Shown here in pieces: positions 43,236-51,022 of a stretch of 64,000 bases of DNA; within the stretch, counting starts at the first letter, position 1, and every line of letters starts with the position of its first letter. This DNA comes from Novosphingobium cyanobacteriorum (GTDB taxonomy: Bacteria; Pseudomonadota; Alphaproteobacteria; Sphingomonadales; Sphingomonadaceae), in contig NZ_JAROCY010000012.1 of assembly GCF_029436685.1 (NCBI RefSeq), positions 62,001-126,000 on the forward strand. Direction: 5' to 3'. The position numbers and the translations under genes were made by a program. The notes beneath the pieces are model-generated. The model was given only the letters and a program-made list of their open reading frames with translations, did no database searches and was not told the DNA's origin.

Positions 43236-43525
43236 TATTGCGGGTTCCTCAGCAGCATGCCGGCCGCAATCATGGCGTCGGCGATCTTGGTCGGGATCAC
43301 GGGGTAGGTGCCGGTTTCGATGGCGTGACGAATGGTCTTCACGCGCTCGACGTCGATGGGCGCGTCGCCCGCCTTTATGGCGTCGCTGGTCTCAACCTGC
43401 GCTGCCGACGACGAGGCTACCGGTGCCTGCACGGTGGCAGGCGTGGGGGTGGCCGGGGTTGGTGCGACGGTCTTGACCTGAATCGCGCCAACCGGGCGGG
43501 ATGCTCCGATTTCAAACGATGACAT
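43235..43525 (-). CDS. flgM: Anti-sigma-28 factor FlgM
   Basis: A 96-residue, mostly disordered protein that binds FliA until it is exported through the completed hook. The C-terminal helices, DVERVKTIRHAIETGTYPV followed by KIADAMI, are the FliA-binding region. Upstream, on the minus strand, is a tandem TTAAATCCCC repeat (43573-43593 region) whose TTAA half-sites recall a CtrA box, but the spacing is wrong by one base. Confidence 0.88.
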   Translation of the reverse strand: MSSFEIGASRPVGAIQVKTVAPTPATPTPATVQAPVASSSAAQVETSDAIKAGDAPIDVERVKTIRHAIETGTYPVIPTKIADAMIAAGMLLRNPQ

Positions 43526-43688
43526 GGTCCGCTCCTGTGCGATGCTCAGGAGGAAGAACGGAAGATGCAGGGGGGATTTAAGGGGATTTAAGACCGGGGC
43601 AGAAAAATTTTACAAATCGTTGCCACAACAGCGAAATCCCCGCAGCTTGCACTGCAGGGCTATCGCAGGAGGGGTTAAGATTGCCTCG

Positions 43689-44210
43689 CTATTCGATCGG
43701 CATCTCCACCAAGCCGGGGCGGATGATGCGGGCGCGCATCGGATCGGCCTTGGCCGCGGTGCGCACGCGGATCCAGCTGCCCACCGCGCCGCCTTCCAGC
43801 GCTTCTCCCGGTTGCGAGACGGAGAAGCCATCGCCGGTAAGCGCGATGGTGACCATATCCCCGCGCGAGACGACGGGGGTGGCAGCAGCCTGCCCGAAGC
43901 CCGGCTGGGAATTGCCGGTAACGGCAACGTACAGCCGCCAGCCGCCAACATCGGGGCATTGCACCAGAATGCTGTCATGCCGGTCTCCCCGCCATGACAG
44001 GGCCAGCGGCGCGTTGCAGCGGGCCAGGCGCAGACGGCGATCGACCGGGGTGGCAGCGCCGCCGGGCACGCCGATCGGCTGGCCGGTGAAGGCCGCGACC
44101 GCATTGTCCACGCTGGCGAGGTCGGTGAAAGGCGAAGGAGCAGCCTGGGCCGGCACCGCAAGCGCGGCGGCGGCAGGCAGGGCGAACGCGAGGAGAGCCT
44201 TGTGGGTCAT
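43689..44210 (-). CDS. flgA: Flagellar P-ring assembly chaperone FlgA
   Basis: A 173-residue periplasmic protein with a signal peptide (ending VPAQA) and the C-terminal SAF-like FlgA domain (GDMVTIALTGDGFSVSQPGE). It assists FlgI assembly into the P ring. It is shorter than the enterobacterial form. A perfect sigma-54 promoter lies so close upstream that the predicted transcript begins at about the ATG. Confidence 0.88.
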   Translation of the reverse strand: MTHKALLAFALPAAAALAVPAQAAPSPFTDLASVDNAVAAFTGQPIGVPGGAATPVDRRLRLARCNAPLALSWRGDRHDSILVQCPDVGGWRLYVAVTGNSQPGFGQAAATPVVSRGDMVTIALTGDGFSVSQPGEALEGGAVGSWIRVRTAAKADPMRARIIRPGLVEMPIE

Positions 44211-44222
44211 GCCCCCAACAAA

Positions 44223-44237
44223 GCAAGCAGCGTGCCA
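44223..44237 (-). promoter_or_regulatory. Sigma-54 promoter of flgA
   Basis: TGGCAC-GCTGC-TTGC on the minus strand matches the consensus exactly. Counting 12 bases from the -12 position puts the start site near 44211, immediately before the flgA ATG at 44210. Confidence 0.88.
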
Positions 44238-44239
44238 GA

Positions 44240-44761
44240 CTAGTTGATCGCATCTTCGGAATCATAGCCGACCGAGACGCTGGCGCCATCGGCCCTGCCC
44301 GGTTCAACCACCATGCGCGCGGTGGCGGCGCGGGGCCCGGCGGCTTCGCTGAGGCGCGCGGCGTGGCCTAGCGCGATCTCGCGGCTGTCCCGCGCATAGC
44401 GCACGGCGATGGTGACGCGCAGGCGAGGATCGGCGGCCTGTGTCTGCAGCCATTGCGCCAGCGGGGGCGCGCCCGGGCCATCGGTCCACACGCCGACCGG
44501 TTCGGCGCGGATGGAAGGCTGGATGGGGGGCGGTGGCGGCGGCGGTGGCGCCTTGGCGACCGCGCGCGAGGGTTCGGGCGCGTCGGGTTCGAGCGGGGCG
44601 TCAGGCGCGTTGGCCAAGGCCGAGGCGGTGACCATGAACAGGATCAGGCAGAGGTCCGCAAGGATGGTCTGCCACGAGGAAGCCGGGGCGCGGACCTGGC
44701 CCCCGATACCATTGGCGAAGCCATGTGCAAGACGGGCGCGGATGATGCCCTGCGCGGTCAT
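44240..44761 (-). CDS. MotB/ExbD-like membrane-anchored protein (second stator, B subunit)
   Basis: A 173-residue protein with a single membrane segment. Its SSWQTILADLCLILFMVTAS stretch lines up with the MotB helix of this window (AWKVAYADFVTAMMAFFLLM), including Trp30 and the proton-binding Asp36. A Pro-rich linker (seven Pro in a row) leads to a short C-terminal domain (RLRVTIAVRYARDSREIALG) that may be a degenerate OmpA-like peptidoglycan-binding domain. It overlaps the MotA-like gene by four bases. The identity as a stator B subunit is inferred from context and the helix. Confidence 0.65.
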   Translation of the reverse strand: MTAQGIIRARLAHGFANGIGGQVRAPASSWQTILADLCLILFMVTASALANAPDAPLEPDAPEPSRAVAKAPPPPPPPPIQPSIRAEPVGVWTDGPGAPPLAQWLQTQAADPRLRVTIAVRYARDSREIALGHAARLSEAAGPRAATARMVVEPGRADGASVSVGYDSEDAIN

Positions 44762-45480
44762 GCCGCCTCGCGCGGATCAACGGCGTGCGGGGTCTGCGCG
44801 AAATGGCCCTGCAGGTGCTGCTGCTGTGCGTGGGCGTGGAACGAGACCGGGCCGGGATGCGGCAGCACGCGCTGAACCTGCGCGGCGAGCCATTCGGTGA
44901 TCTCCTGCCGCTCCGCCTCCTCGCGCTCGCACCGGCGCTCGACCGCGCGGCCAAGCGGGGCGAGGACGAGGTTGGCGAAGAGCAGGCCGTAGAGCGTGGT
45001 GAGCACCGACATCGAGATGGCGCCCATGAACATCGAGCGGGCAATGCCCTGAGACGGAAGGTTGCTGAGCGAGACGAGCGTGCCGGCGAGGCCGAACACG
45101 GGGCCGAGATCGGCCGCCATGGTCAGCGTGCGGACAGCGGCGACGGCGGCATCGATGCGGGCGCGGGCGTGGAAGGCGTGGCGTTCGAACAGTGCCTCGG
45201 TGCTGCGCTGTTCGATCATCGCATCGGTCGCCTCGTCAAAGGCAATGTCGCCCAGGTGACGCGGGCGCGCGCGGAACATGCCGTCAACGCGGATCTGCGA
45301 GGCGAGCGTGGCGACTTCACCACGCACGGTATCGGCATCGAAGGCGGGGCGAAACAGTTCCGACAGGGCGCGCAGGGTCTGGGCGCAATCCTGCACCCCC
45401 GCGCGCAGCACGGTGGCGACAAGCGTGCCGCCGACAACGATCGCGGCGGCAGCCGGATCGACCAGGTGACCAAGGTTCAT
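44758..45480 (-). CDS. MotA/TolQ/ExbB-type proton channel protein (second stator, A subunit)
   Basis: A 240-residue membrane protein. The two C-terminal helices carry the MotA-type signature: LGPVFGLAGTLVSLSNLPSQ, then ISMSVLTTLYGLLFANLVLA. A cytoplasmic loop with ERHAFHARARIDAAVAAVRT precedes them. It is a distinct protein from the main MotA at 53711. The ATG at 45480 is used; the frame extends ten codons upstream. It is divergent from flgB and overlaps its MotB-like partner. Confidence 0.78.
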   Translation of the reverse strand: MNLGHLVDPAAAAIVVGGTLVATVLRAGVQDCAQTLRALSELFRPAFDADTVRGEVATLASQIRVDGMFRARPRHLGDIAFDEATDAMIEQRSTEALFERHAFHARARIDAAVAAVRTLTMAADLGPVFGLAGTLVSLSNLPSQGIARSMFMGAISMSVLTTLYGLLFANLVLAPLGRAVERRCEREEAERQEITEWLAAQVQRVLPHPGPVSFHAHAQQQHLQGHFAQTPHAVDPREAA

Positions 45481-45551
45481 GTGCGCTGCGCGGAGCCTCC
45501 TCAGCACCAAAGAACGGCGGCAGGCTTTTCGCTTTCAGGGGCGGACGAACT

Positions 45552-45577
45552 TTGCCGCACCCGGCAAGCGCTTGCCG
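45552..45577. promoter_or_regulatory. Array of three TTGCCG/CGGCAA half-sites upstream of flgB
   Basis: TTGCCG (45552-45557), CGGCAA (45562-45567) and TTGCCG (45572-45577) alternate in orientation with 4-base gaps, so the two outer pairs both form palindromes. The array lies about 70-95 bases before the predicted flgB start site, a normal enhancer distance. A similar cluster lies between fliC and flbD. It is a candidate binding site for the FlbD-like activator. Confidence 0.55.
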
Positions 45578-45620
45578 CCTGGCTGCCGGAACGGAGGCAA
45601 AACCGGCCCTGTGCGGCAAT

Positions 45621-45635
45621 TGGCACGGTGCTTGC
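45621..45635 (+). promoter_or_regulatory. Sigma-54 promoter of the flgB operon
   Basis: TGGCAC-GGTGC-TTGC is an exact consensus match on the plus strand, 42 bases before the flgB ATG. It probably drives flgBCDEFGHIJKL and possibly motA-motB. Confidence 0.92.
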
Positions 45636-45676
45636 TGATATACGGGCAGGAAAAACCGTATGGAGCATTCGGCACC

Positions 45677-46024
45677 ATGAGCGACAGCCTTTTCGGCATC
45701 CACGGCATGGCCCTGGAACTGCGTTCGCAGCGCATGGGCTTGCTGACTTCGAACATCGCCAATGCGGCGACGCCCGGCTACAAGGCCAAGGACATCGACT
45801 TCGCCAGCGCGCTGAAGGCGATGAGCGGCGGCGCGGGCGAGGACAAGGCGGTGGCCGCCTCCACCCGATACCGCATGCCGGTGATGCCCAGCATGGACGG
45901 CAACACGGTGGAAATGGCCACCGAGCAGACCGCATTCGCCGAGAACGCGGTGGGATATTCCGCGACGCTTTCCTTCCTGCAGGGCCGGATCGAAACCGTG
46001 ACCCGCGCGATCAAGGGCGAATAA
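45677..46024 (+). CDS. flgB: Flagellar basal-body rod protein FlgB
   Basis: A proximal rod subunit of 115 residues. The N-terminal LFGIHGMALELRSQRMGLLT segment, then SNIANAATPGYKAKDIDF, is the characteristic rod/hook motif, and the C-terminal helix ends in ETVTRAIKGE. It is the first gene of the plus-strand structural operon. Confidence 0.93.
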   Translation: MSDSLFGIHGMALELRSQRMGLLTSNIANAATPGYKAKDIDFASALKAMSGGAGEDKAVAASTRYRMPVMPSMDGNTVEMATEQTAFAENAVGYSATLSFLQGRIETVTRAIKGE

Positions 46025-46027
46025 ACG

Positions 46028-46438
46028 ATGGCAGGCCCCAACCCCATGAGCCTGTTCGACGTGGCCGGCCGCGCGATGAGCGCGCAGTTGGTGCGGATGA
46101 ACGCATCGGCATCGAACCTTGCCAACGCGGGCACCGTCTCCGCCACCGAGCAGGAAGCCTATCGCCCGCTGCGCCCCGTCTTCGCGCAGGAGCTGGACCA
46201 GGCCACCGGCCTTTCAACGGTGAAGGTGCAGGGCGTCTATCGCACGACGGCCACGCCGATCCGCACCCACGATCCCGACAATCCCATGGCCGACGCCAAC
46301 GGCGACACCTGGGGCGCTCCCGTCGATGAGAACGCCGAGATGGTCGAGATGCTGGAGGCGAGCCGCCAGTACCAGAACGTGGTGGAAGCCATGCAGACCG
46401 CCAAGCAGCTGATGCTTGAAACGATGAGGATGAAGTGA
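46028..46438 (+). CDS. flgC: Flagellar basal-body rod protein FlgC
   Basis: A 136-residue rod subunit. It has the N-terminal SLFDVAGRAMSAQLVRMNAS and SNLANAGTVS segments and the C-terminal VEMLEASRQYQNVVEAMQTA coiled-coil helix typical of FlgC. It lies three bases after flgB and overlaps flgD by one base (TGATG). Confidence 0.93.
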   Translation: MAGPNPMSLFDVAGRAMSAQLVRMNASASNLANAGTVSATEQEAYRPLRPVFAQELDQATGLSTVKVQGVYRTTATPIRTHDPDNPMADANGDTWGAPVDENAEMVEMLEASRQYQNVVEAMQTAKQLMLETMRMK

Positions 46439-46701
46439 TGACCACCGCCGTAACCAACACCACCTCGACCACGCTGAACGGCATGCCCAACCACAAGAGC
46501 TGGGGCACAATGGGCGCGGGCGATTTCCTGAAGCTGCTGACCGCGCAGCTGAACAACCAAGACCCCACCGCCCCGGTCGACAACGCGCAGATGGTGGCGC
46601 AGCTGGCGCAGTTCTCCAGCCTCTCCGCCGCGCAATCGACCAACGACAAGCTCCAGACGATCTCCGACCAGATCGGCAAGCTCGTCGCCAAGACCGCCTG
46701 A
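46438..46701 (+). CDS. flgD: Very short hook-capping protein FlgD (N-terminal domain only)
   Basis: An 87-residue protein carrying only the FlgD N-terminal region: GAGDFLKLLTAQLNNQDPTA, then PVDNAQMVAQLAQFSSL. The Ig-like and Tudor-like domains found in ordinary FlgD (about 220 residues) are missing, and no frameshifted remainder follows before flgE. The ATG at 46438 overlaps the flgC stop; a GTG at 46435 is also possible. It is likely still secreted and may cap a small hook. Confidence 0.85.
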   Translation: MTTAVTNTTSTTLNGMPNHKSWGTMGAGDFLKLLTAQLNNQDPTAPVDNAQMVAQLAQFSSLSAAQSTNDKLQTISDQIGKLVAKTA

Positions 46702-46728
46702 TCCCACTTTACCTGAAAGGCAGCCGCA

Positions 46729-47541
46729 ATGTCCTTCTATACCTCGCTCAACGGCCTCAAGAACGCGCAGACCGACCTTGGCGTGATCAGCCACAACATC
46801 GCCAACTCGGAAACCAACGGCTTCAAGAAGAGCCGCACCGAATTTGCCGACATCGTGGCCGGCAGCGCCTTCACCAACCCCAAGCTGATCCAGGGGATCG
46901 GCGCGACGGTTGAGGCGATCAACCAGAACTTCTCGCAGGGCGCGATCGAGCAGACCGGTTCGGCACTGGACGTGGCGGTGAACGGCGACGGCTTCTTCAC
47001 CACCAAATCGAGCCTGACCGGCGACACGTTCTATACCCGCAATGGCTCGTTCTCGGTCGATGGCGGCGGGTTCATCCAGGACGGATCGGAAAACCGCCTG
47101 CAGGTATTCCCCACCGACGCCACCGGCAACGTCACCGGCACAACGCTGCAGGATGCCCAGATTCCCGCAACCAACGCGGGAGGCGCCGAGTTTGCCGGCG
47201 TGACCGTGGCGGAGAACGGCAACGTGACCGCCTCCTATGCCGACGGCACCAACACGGTGATCGGCAAAGTGGCGATCGGCACGTTCATTTCGCCCGGCGG
47301 CCTGCGCCAGGAAGGATCCTCCAACTGGAGCGCGACCGGCCTTTCGGGCGCGGCGACCTATGGCCAGCCCGGCAACGGCCAGTACGGCAGCCTGCTTTCG
47401 GGCGCGCTGGAGCGATCGAACGTGGACATCGCCGAGGAACTGGTCGGCCTGATCACCGCGCAACGCAATTTCCAGGCGAACGCCAAGGCGATCGATACCG
47501 CCACGCAGATTTCGCAGACGATCATCAATCTCCGGACGTAA
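46729..47541 (+). CDS. flgE: Flagellar hook protein FlgE, short form
   Basis: A 270-residue hook-family protein with the N-terminal SFYTSLNGLKNAQTDLGVIS and HNIANSETNGFKKS signature, a single small central domain and the C-terminal LVGLITAQRNFQANAKAIDT. Position after flgD identifies it as the hook subunit, although ordinary FlgE proteins are about 400 residues or more; the outer D2-type domain appears to be missing. Confidence 0.85.
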   Translation: MSFYTSLNGLKNAQTDLGVISHNIANSETNGFKKSRTEFADIVAGSAFTNPKLIQGIGATVEAINQNFSQGAIEQTGSALDVAVNGDGFFTTKSSLTGDTFYTRNGSFSVDGGGFIQDGSENRLQVFPTDATGNVTGTTLQDAQIPATNAGGAEFAGVTVAENGNVTASYADGTNTVIGKVAIGTFISPGGLRQEGSSNWSATGLSGAATYGQPGNGQYGSLLSGALERSNVDIAEELVGLITAQRNFQANAKAIDTATQISQTIINLRT

Positions 47542-47586
47542 TCGCCGGACGGCATCAACCTGCGGACTTAACTGAGGCCACCTGAC

Positions 47587-48327
47587 ATGGACCGCCTGAT
47601 CTACACCGCCTATTCGGGCATGACCGGATCGACCACGCGCCAGCGCGTGATCGCTTCGAACATGGCGAACGCCCAGACCGTGGGCTTCCGCGCCGAAATG
47701 CTGAACGCCGTGCCGATGACGCTGAAGGGGCCGAGCCTGGAGGCGCGGTCGATGACCGAAGGCGAAGTGCGCGGCGCCAGCATGAAGCAGGGGGCGATGG
47801 TCCAGACCGGTAACCCGCTGGATATCGCGATGACCGGGCGGGACATGCTGGCGGTGCAGGCCGAGGACGGAACCGAGGTCTATACCCGCCGGGGCGACCT
47901 TTCGATCGATCCGACCGGCGTGCTCGTGAACGGTGACAGGCGGCCGGTGGTGGGCGACGGCGGCCCGGTGACGGTGCCGCTGGGATCGAAGGTCAACATC
48001 GGGCCCGATGGCGCCGTGCTGGTCAGCAACCCGGACCAGCCCGACGCCCCGGCGCAGCAGGTGGCGAAACTGAAGATCGCCTCGGCCGAAGGCAGCCAGA
48101 TCGAGAAGGGCCTGGATGGCCTGTTCCGCGTGGTCGGGGGCGGCGTGCTGCCCAACAACGACGACGCCCGGATCCAGGTCGGCACGCTGGAACAGTCCAA
48201 CGTCGATCCCACCGCCATTCTGGTCGAGATGGTCGAGGCGCAGCGCCTGTTCGACATCCGCACCAAGCTCGTATCAACCGCGCGCGAAGTCGACGAAGGC
48301 TCCGCGCAGCTCATGCGCCTTTCGTAA
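47587..48327 (+). CDS. flgF: Flagellar basal-body rod protein FlgF
   Basis: A proximal/distal rod subunit of 246 residues. It begins DRLIYTAYSGMTGSTTRQRV and SNMANAQTVGFRAE, has MTGRDMLAVQAEDGTEVYTR in the middle and ends with VEMVEAQRLFDIRTKLVSTA. It is followed by flgG after 14 bases. Confidence 0.93.
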   Translation: MDRLIYTAYSGMTGSTTRQRVIASNMANAQTVGFRAEMLNAVPMTLKGPSLEARSMTEGEVRGASMKQGAMVQTGNPLDIAMTGRDMLAVQAEDGTEVYTRRGDLSIDPTGVLVNGDRRPVVGDGGPVTVPLGSKVNIGPDGAVLVSNPDQPDAPAQQVAKLKIASAEGSQIEKGLDGLFRVVGGGVLPNNDDARIQVGTLEQSNVDPTAILVEMVEAQRLFDIRTKLVSTAREVDEGSAQLMRLS

Positions 48328-48341
48328 AGGACTGAACACCC

Positions 48342-49130
48342 ATGCCTTCATCCGCTCTTCACGTCGCCCGCACCGGGCTTGAGGCGCAGGACACGCGCAT
48401 GCGCGTGATCGCCAACAACCTGGCCAACGTGGGCACCACCGGTTTCAAGCGCGACCGCGCCAACTTCGCCACGCTGGCCTATCAGGACGCGCGCGTGGCC
48501 GGGCAGCAGTCCTCGGGCGAAACCGCCTATGCCACCGGGCTGAACCTGGGCACCGGCGTGGGCATTCAGGCAACGACCCGCATCGACAGCCAGGGTTCGC
48601 TGCAGACCACCGGCGCGGCGCTGGACCTTGCGCTGGACGGGGACGGTTACTTCCAGGTGAGCCTGCCCGGCGGGCAGCTGGCCTATACCCGCGCCGGCAA
48701 CTTCAGCCGATCGGCCGAAGGGCAGCTGGTGACGGCGCAGGGCTATATCGTGCAGCCGCCGATCACCATCCCGGAGGGCGCCAGTTCCATCACCGTGGCG
48801 CAGGACGGCACGGTTTCCGCCGTGGTGGCCGGCAATGCCGAGCCGACCCAGCTGGGCCAGCTGACGATCGCCAGCTTCGCCAATCCCGGCGGCCTGCAAT
48901 CGGCCGGCGACAACTTCCTGAAGGAAACCGCCGCCAGTGGGCAGGCGCAGATCGGCGCGCCGGGCGAAGCCGGGCGCGGCCACATCCGCCAGGGCTTTCT
49001 GGAAGCATCGAACGTGAACGTGGTGGAAGAGCTGGTCGACATGATCGAGTGCCAGCGCGCCTACGAGATCAACTCGAAGATGGTCTCCGCCGTCGACGAG
49101 ATGCTCAAGAACGCCAACCAGACACTTTAA
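48342..49130 (+). CDS. flgG: Flagellar distal rod protein FlgG
   Basis: A 262-residue distal rod subunit. Features are ALHVARTGLEAQDTRMRVI and NNLANVGTTGFKRDRANFAT, the typical LALDGDGYFQVSLPGGQLAY, and the C-terminal VVEELVDMIECQRAYEINSK. The length equals that of enterobacterial FlgG. Confidence 0.96.
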   Translation: MPSSALHVARTGLEAQDTRMRVIANNLANVGTTGFKRDRANFATLAYQDARVAGQQSSGETAYATGLNLGTGVGIQATTRIDSQGSLQTTGAALDLALDGDGYFQVSLPGGQLAYTRAGNFSRSAEGQLVTAQGYIVQPPITIPEGASSITVAQDGTVSAVVAGNAEPTQLGQLTIASFANPGGLQSAGDNFLKETAASGQAQIGAPGEAGRGHIRQGFLEASNVNVVEELVDMIECQRAYEINSKMVSAVDEMLKNANQTL

Positions 49131-49148
49131 TCCAAGCCAGTCAGGACG

Positions 49149-49898
49149 ATGATGCATTCTCCCTTCGACTCCCGCTTCGACCTGCCGATGGTGGTGCCGG
49201 TGCAGCCGCAGGAGCGGCCGCTGGGCCTGCGCGTGCTGGCGGTGATCGTGGTGCCCGCAGCGATTGCGCTGGCGGTCGCCTATCCGGCGCTGGCCCATGC
49301 CCGGGTGAAGCCATCGGAAGGCTTTGCCCCCACCATGCCTCAGGCCGCACCGGTCCGCCCGGCAGACGGATCGATCTTCAACGTCAACAACGGCTATGCC
49401 GCGCTGGTGGAAGGGCGCCGCGCCCACGCGGTGGGCGATCCGCTGACCATCGTTCTGGTGGAAAGCCTGACCACATCGAAGTCCGCCGCGGGCAAGAAGC
49501 AGAAGAACGGATCGTTCAGCTTTACCCCCCCGAGCGCGGGGCCGCTTTCGTTCATCAACCCCAACGCCCTTAATCCTTCGGGTTCCGCGTCGTTCAACGG
49601 GCAGGGCAATGCGTCGCAGACCAGCACGCTCGGCGGCCAGGTTTCGGTGACGATCGCCGAAGTCAGGCCGAACGGCACGGCCCTCGTCAAAGGGGAAAAG
49701 CGCTTGCTGTTGAGCCAGGGCCAGGAATGGGTGCAGTTTTCGGGGATCGTGCGCCTTGGCGACATCGATGCCGACAACTCCATCGTATCCACCCGCGTGG
49801 CCGATGCGCGGATCGAATATGCCGGCAACGGCACGATCACCAGCGCGAGCCGCGAAGGCTGGCTGGGCCGCTTCTTCAACGCGATCAACCCGTTCTGA
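49149..49898 (+). CDS. flgH: Flagellar L-ring protein FlgH without lipobox cysteine
   Basis: The 249-residue outer-membrane ring protein. The conserved core is present: SIFNVNNGYAALVEGRRAHA, then VGDPLTIVLVE, later RPNGTALVKGEKRLLLSQGQ and LGDIDADNSIVSTRVADARI. The N-terminus has a long cytoplasmic stretch and a hydrophobic segment (about 27-47) but contains no Cys anywhere in the protein, so the usual lipoprotein modification is not possible. The start could be either of two adjacent ATG codons. Confidence 0.92.
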   Translation: MMHSPFDSRFDLPMVVPVQPQERPLGLRVLAVIVVPAAIALAVAYPALAHARVKPSEGFAPTMPQAAPVRPADGSIFNVNNGYAALVEGRRAHAVGDPLTIVLVESLTTSKSAAGKKQKNGSFSFTPPSAGPLSFINPNALNPSGSASFNGQGNASQTSTLGGQVSVTIAEVRPNGTALVKGEKRLLLSQGQEWVQFSGIVRLGDIDADNSIVSTRVADARIEYAGNGTITSASREGWLGRFFNAINPF

Positions 49899-49909
49899 GG
49901 AGGCTGACG

Positions 49910-51022
49910 ATGACCGACCGCCTTCTTCGCTCCTGCGTCACCCTGCTGGGCCTTGTGCTCGCGGCGGCGATGGCCCCCCTCGCCCACGCCGACCGCGTGC
50001 GTGACCTTGGCGCCTATCAGGGCGTGCGTACCAACCAGCTGACCGGATATGGCATCGTTGTTGGTCTGCCCGGCACGGGCGACGACAACCTGGATTACGT
50101 GACGCAGGCGATGCGCGGCGTTTCGGGCCGGCTTGGCCTGCAGCTGCCGCCGGGCGTTTCGCCGGGGCTGAAGAATGCGGCAGCGGTGATGATCACTGCC
50201 GACCTGCCCGCGTTTGCCAAACCCGGCCAGCGCATCGACGTGACCGTTTCCACCATCGGCAAGGCCAAGAGCCTGCGCGGTGGCGCGCTGATCATGGCGC
50301 CGCTTTATGGCGCGGATGGCCAGATCTATGCCATGGCGCAGGGCAACCTGGCCGTGGGCGGCCTTGGCATCACCGCCAAGGACGGATCATCGCTGACCGT
50401 GAACGTGCCAACCGTGGGCCGCATCGCCGACGGTGCCAGCGTGGAACGTGCGGTGCAGACCGGGTTCGACAGCGGCGAAGTGCTGCGCTGGAACCTTTTC
50501 CAGGCCGATTTCATGACCGCCGCGCGCGTGCGCGATGCGATCAACACCCGCTTTCCCCAGACCGCCTCTGTCGAGGACGGGGTGACGCTGGCGCTGCGCC
50601 TGCCCGACGGCGCGGACCGTCGCGCGAGCATGATGGCCGCGATCGAGATGATCGACGTGACCCCGGCGGAAACCCCGGCCAAGGTCATCGTCAACAGCCG
50701 CACCGGCACGGTGGTGATCAACAGCGCGGTGCGCCTTTCGCCCGCAGCGATCAGCCACGGCAAGCTGGTGGTGAAGATCGACGAAAAACCCACCGTTTCG
50801 CAGCCCGGGCCGTTCAGCCGCGGCCAGACCGCGATCACGCCGAACAGCCAGATCAACGCCGAGGAACAGGCCGCGCACGTGGCGCTGTTCAAGCCGGGCG
50901 CTTCGCTGTCCTCACTGGTCGATGCGCTCAACAAGCTGGGCGTCTCTCCGTCGGACCTCGTGGCGATCCTTGAGGCGCTGAAGGAAGCCGGCTCGCTCAA
51001 GGCGGAGATGGAGGTGATATGA
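49910..51022 (+). CDS. flgI: Flagellar P-ring protein FlgI
   Basis: A 370-residue periplasmic ring protein with a signal peptide (ending APLAHA). It opens with DRVRDLGAYQGVRTNQLTGY and continues GIVVGLPGTGDD. VVINSAVRLSPAAISHGKLV and ALNKLGVSPSDLVAILEALK are also typical. GAGGAGG nine bases upstream supports the ATG at 49910. The stop overlaps flgJ by four bases. Confidence 0.96.
   Translation: MTDRLLRSCVTLLGLVLAAAMAPLAHADRVRDLGAYQGVRTNQLTGYGIVVGLPGTGDDNLDYVTQAMRGVSGRLGLQLPPGVSPGLKNAAAVMITADLPAFAKPGQRIDVTVSTIGKAKSLRGGALIMAPLYGADGQIYAMAQGNLAVGGLGITAKDGSSLTVNVPTVGRIADGASVERAVQTGFDSGEVLRWNLFQADFMTAARVRDAINTRFPQTASVEDGVTLALRLPDGADRRASMMAAIEMIDVTPAETPAKVIVNSRTGTVVINSAVRLSPAAISHGKLVVKIDEKPTVSQPGPFSRGQTAITPNSQINAEEQAAHVALFKPGASLSSLVDALNKLGVSPSDLVAILEALKEAGSLKAEMEVI

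Noticed and set aside
43573..43595. Tandem TTAAATCCCC upstream of flgM as a CtrA site
   Set aside because: TTAA units are separated by six bases, not seven; kept only as a remark under flgM.
45561..45578. CGGCAAGCGCTTGCCG as a sigma-54 promoter
   Set aside because: GG and GC are nine bases apart, not the required ten, and the site is a perfect palindrome; better read as an activator-binding site.
44785..46329. 514-residue plus-strand ORF spanning the MotA-like gene and flgB-flgC
   Set aside because: It crosses three real genes in wrong frames and has no recognisable domain.
46438..46701. FlgD as a frameshifted pseudogene
   Set aside because: Only 27 bases separate its stop from the flgE ATG, so no remainder of a longer FlgD is present; the short form appears genuine.
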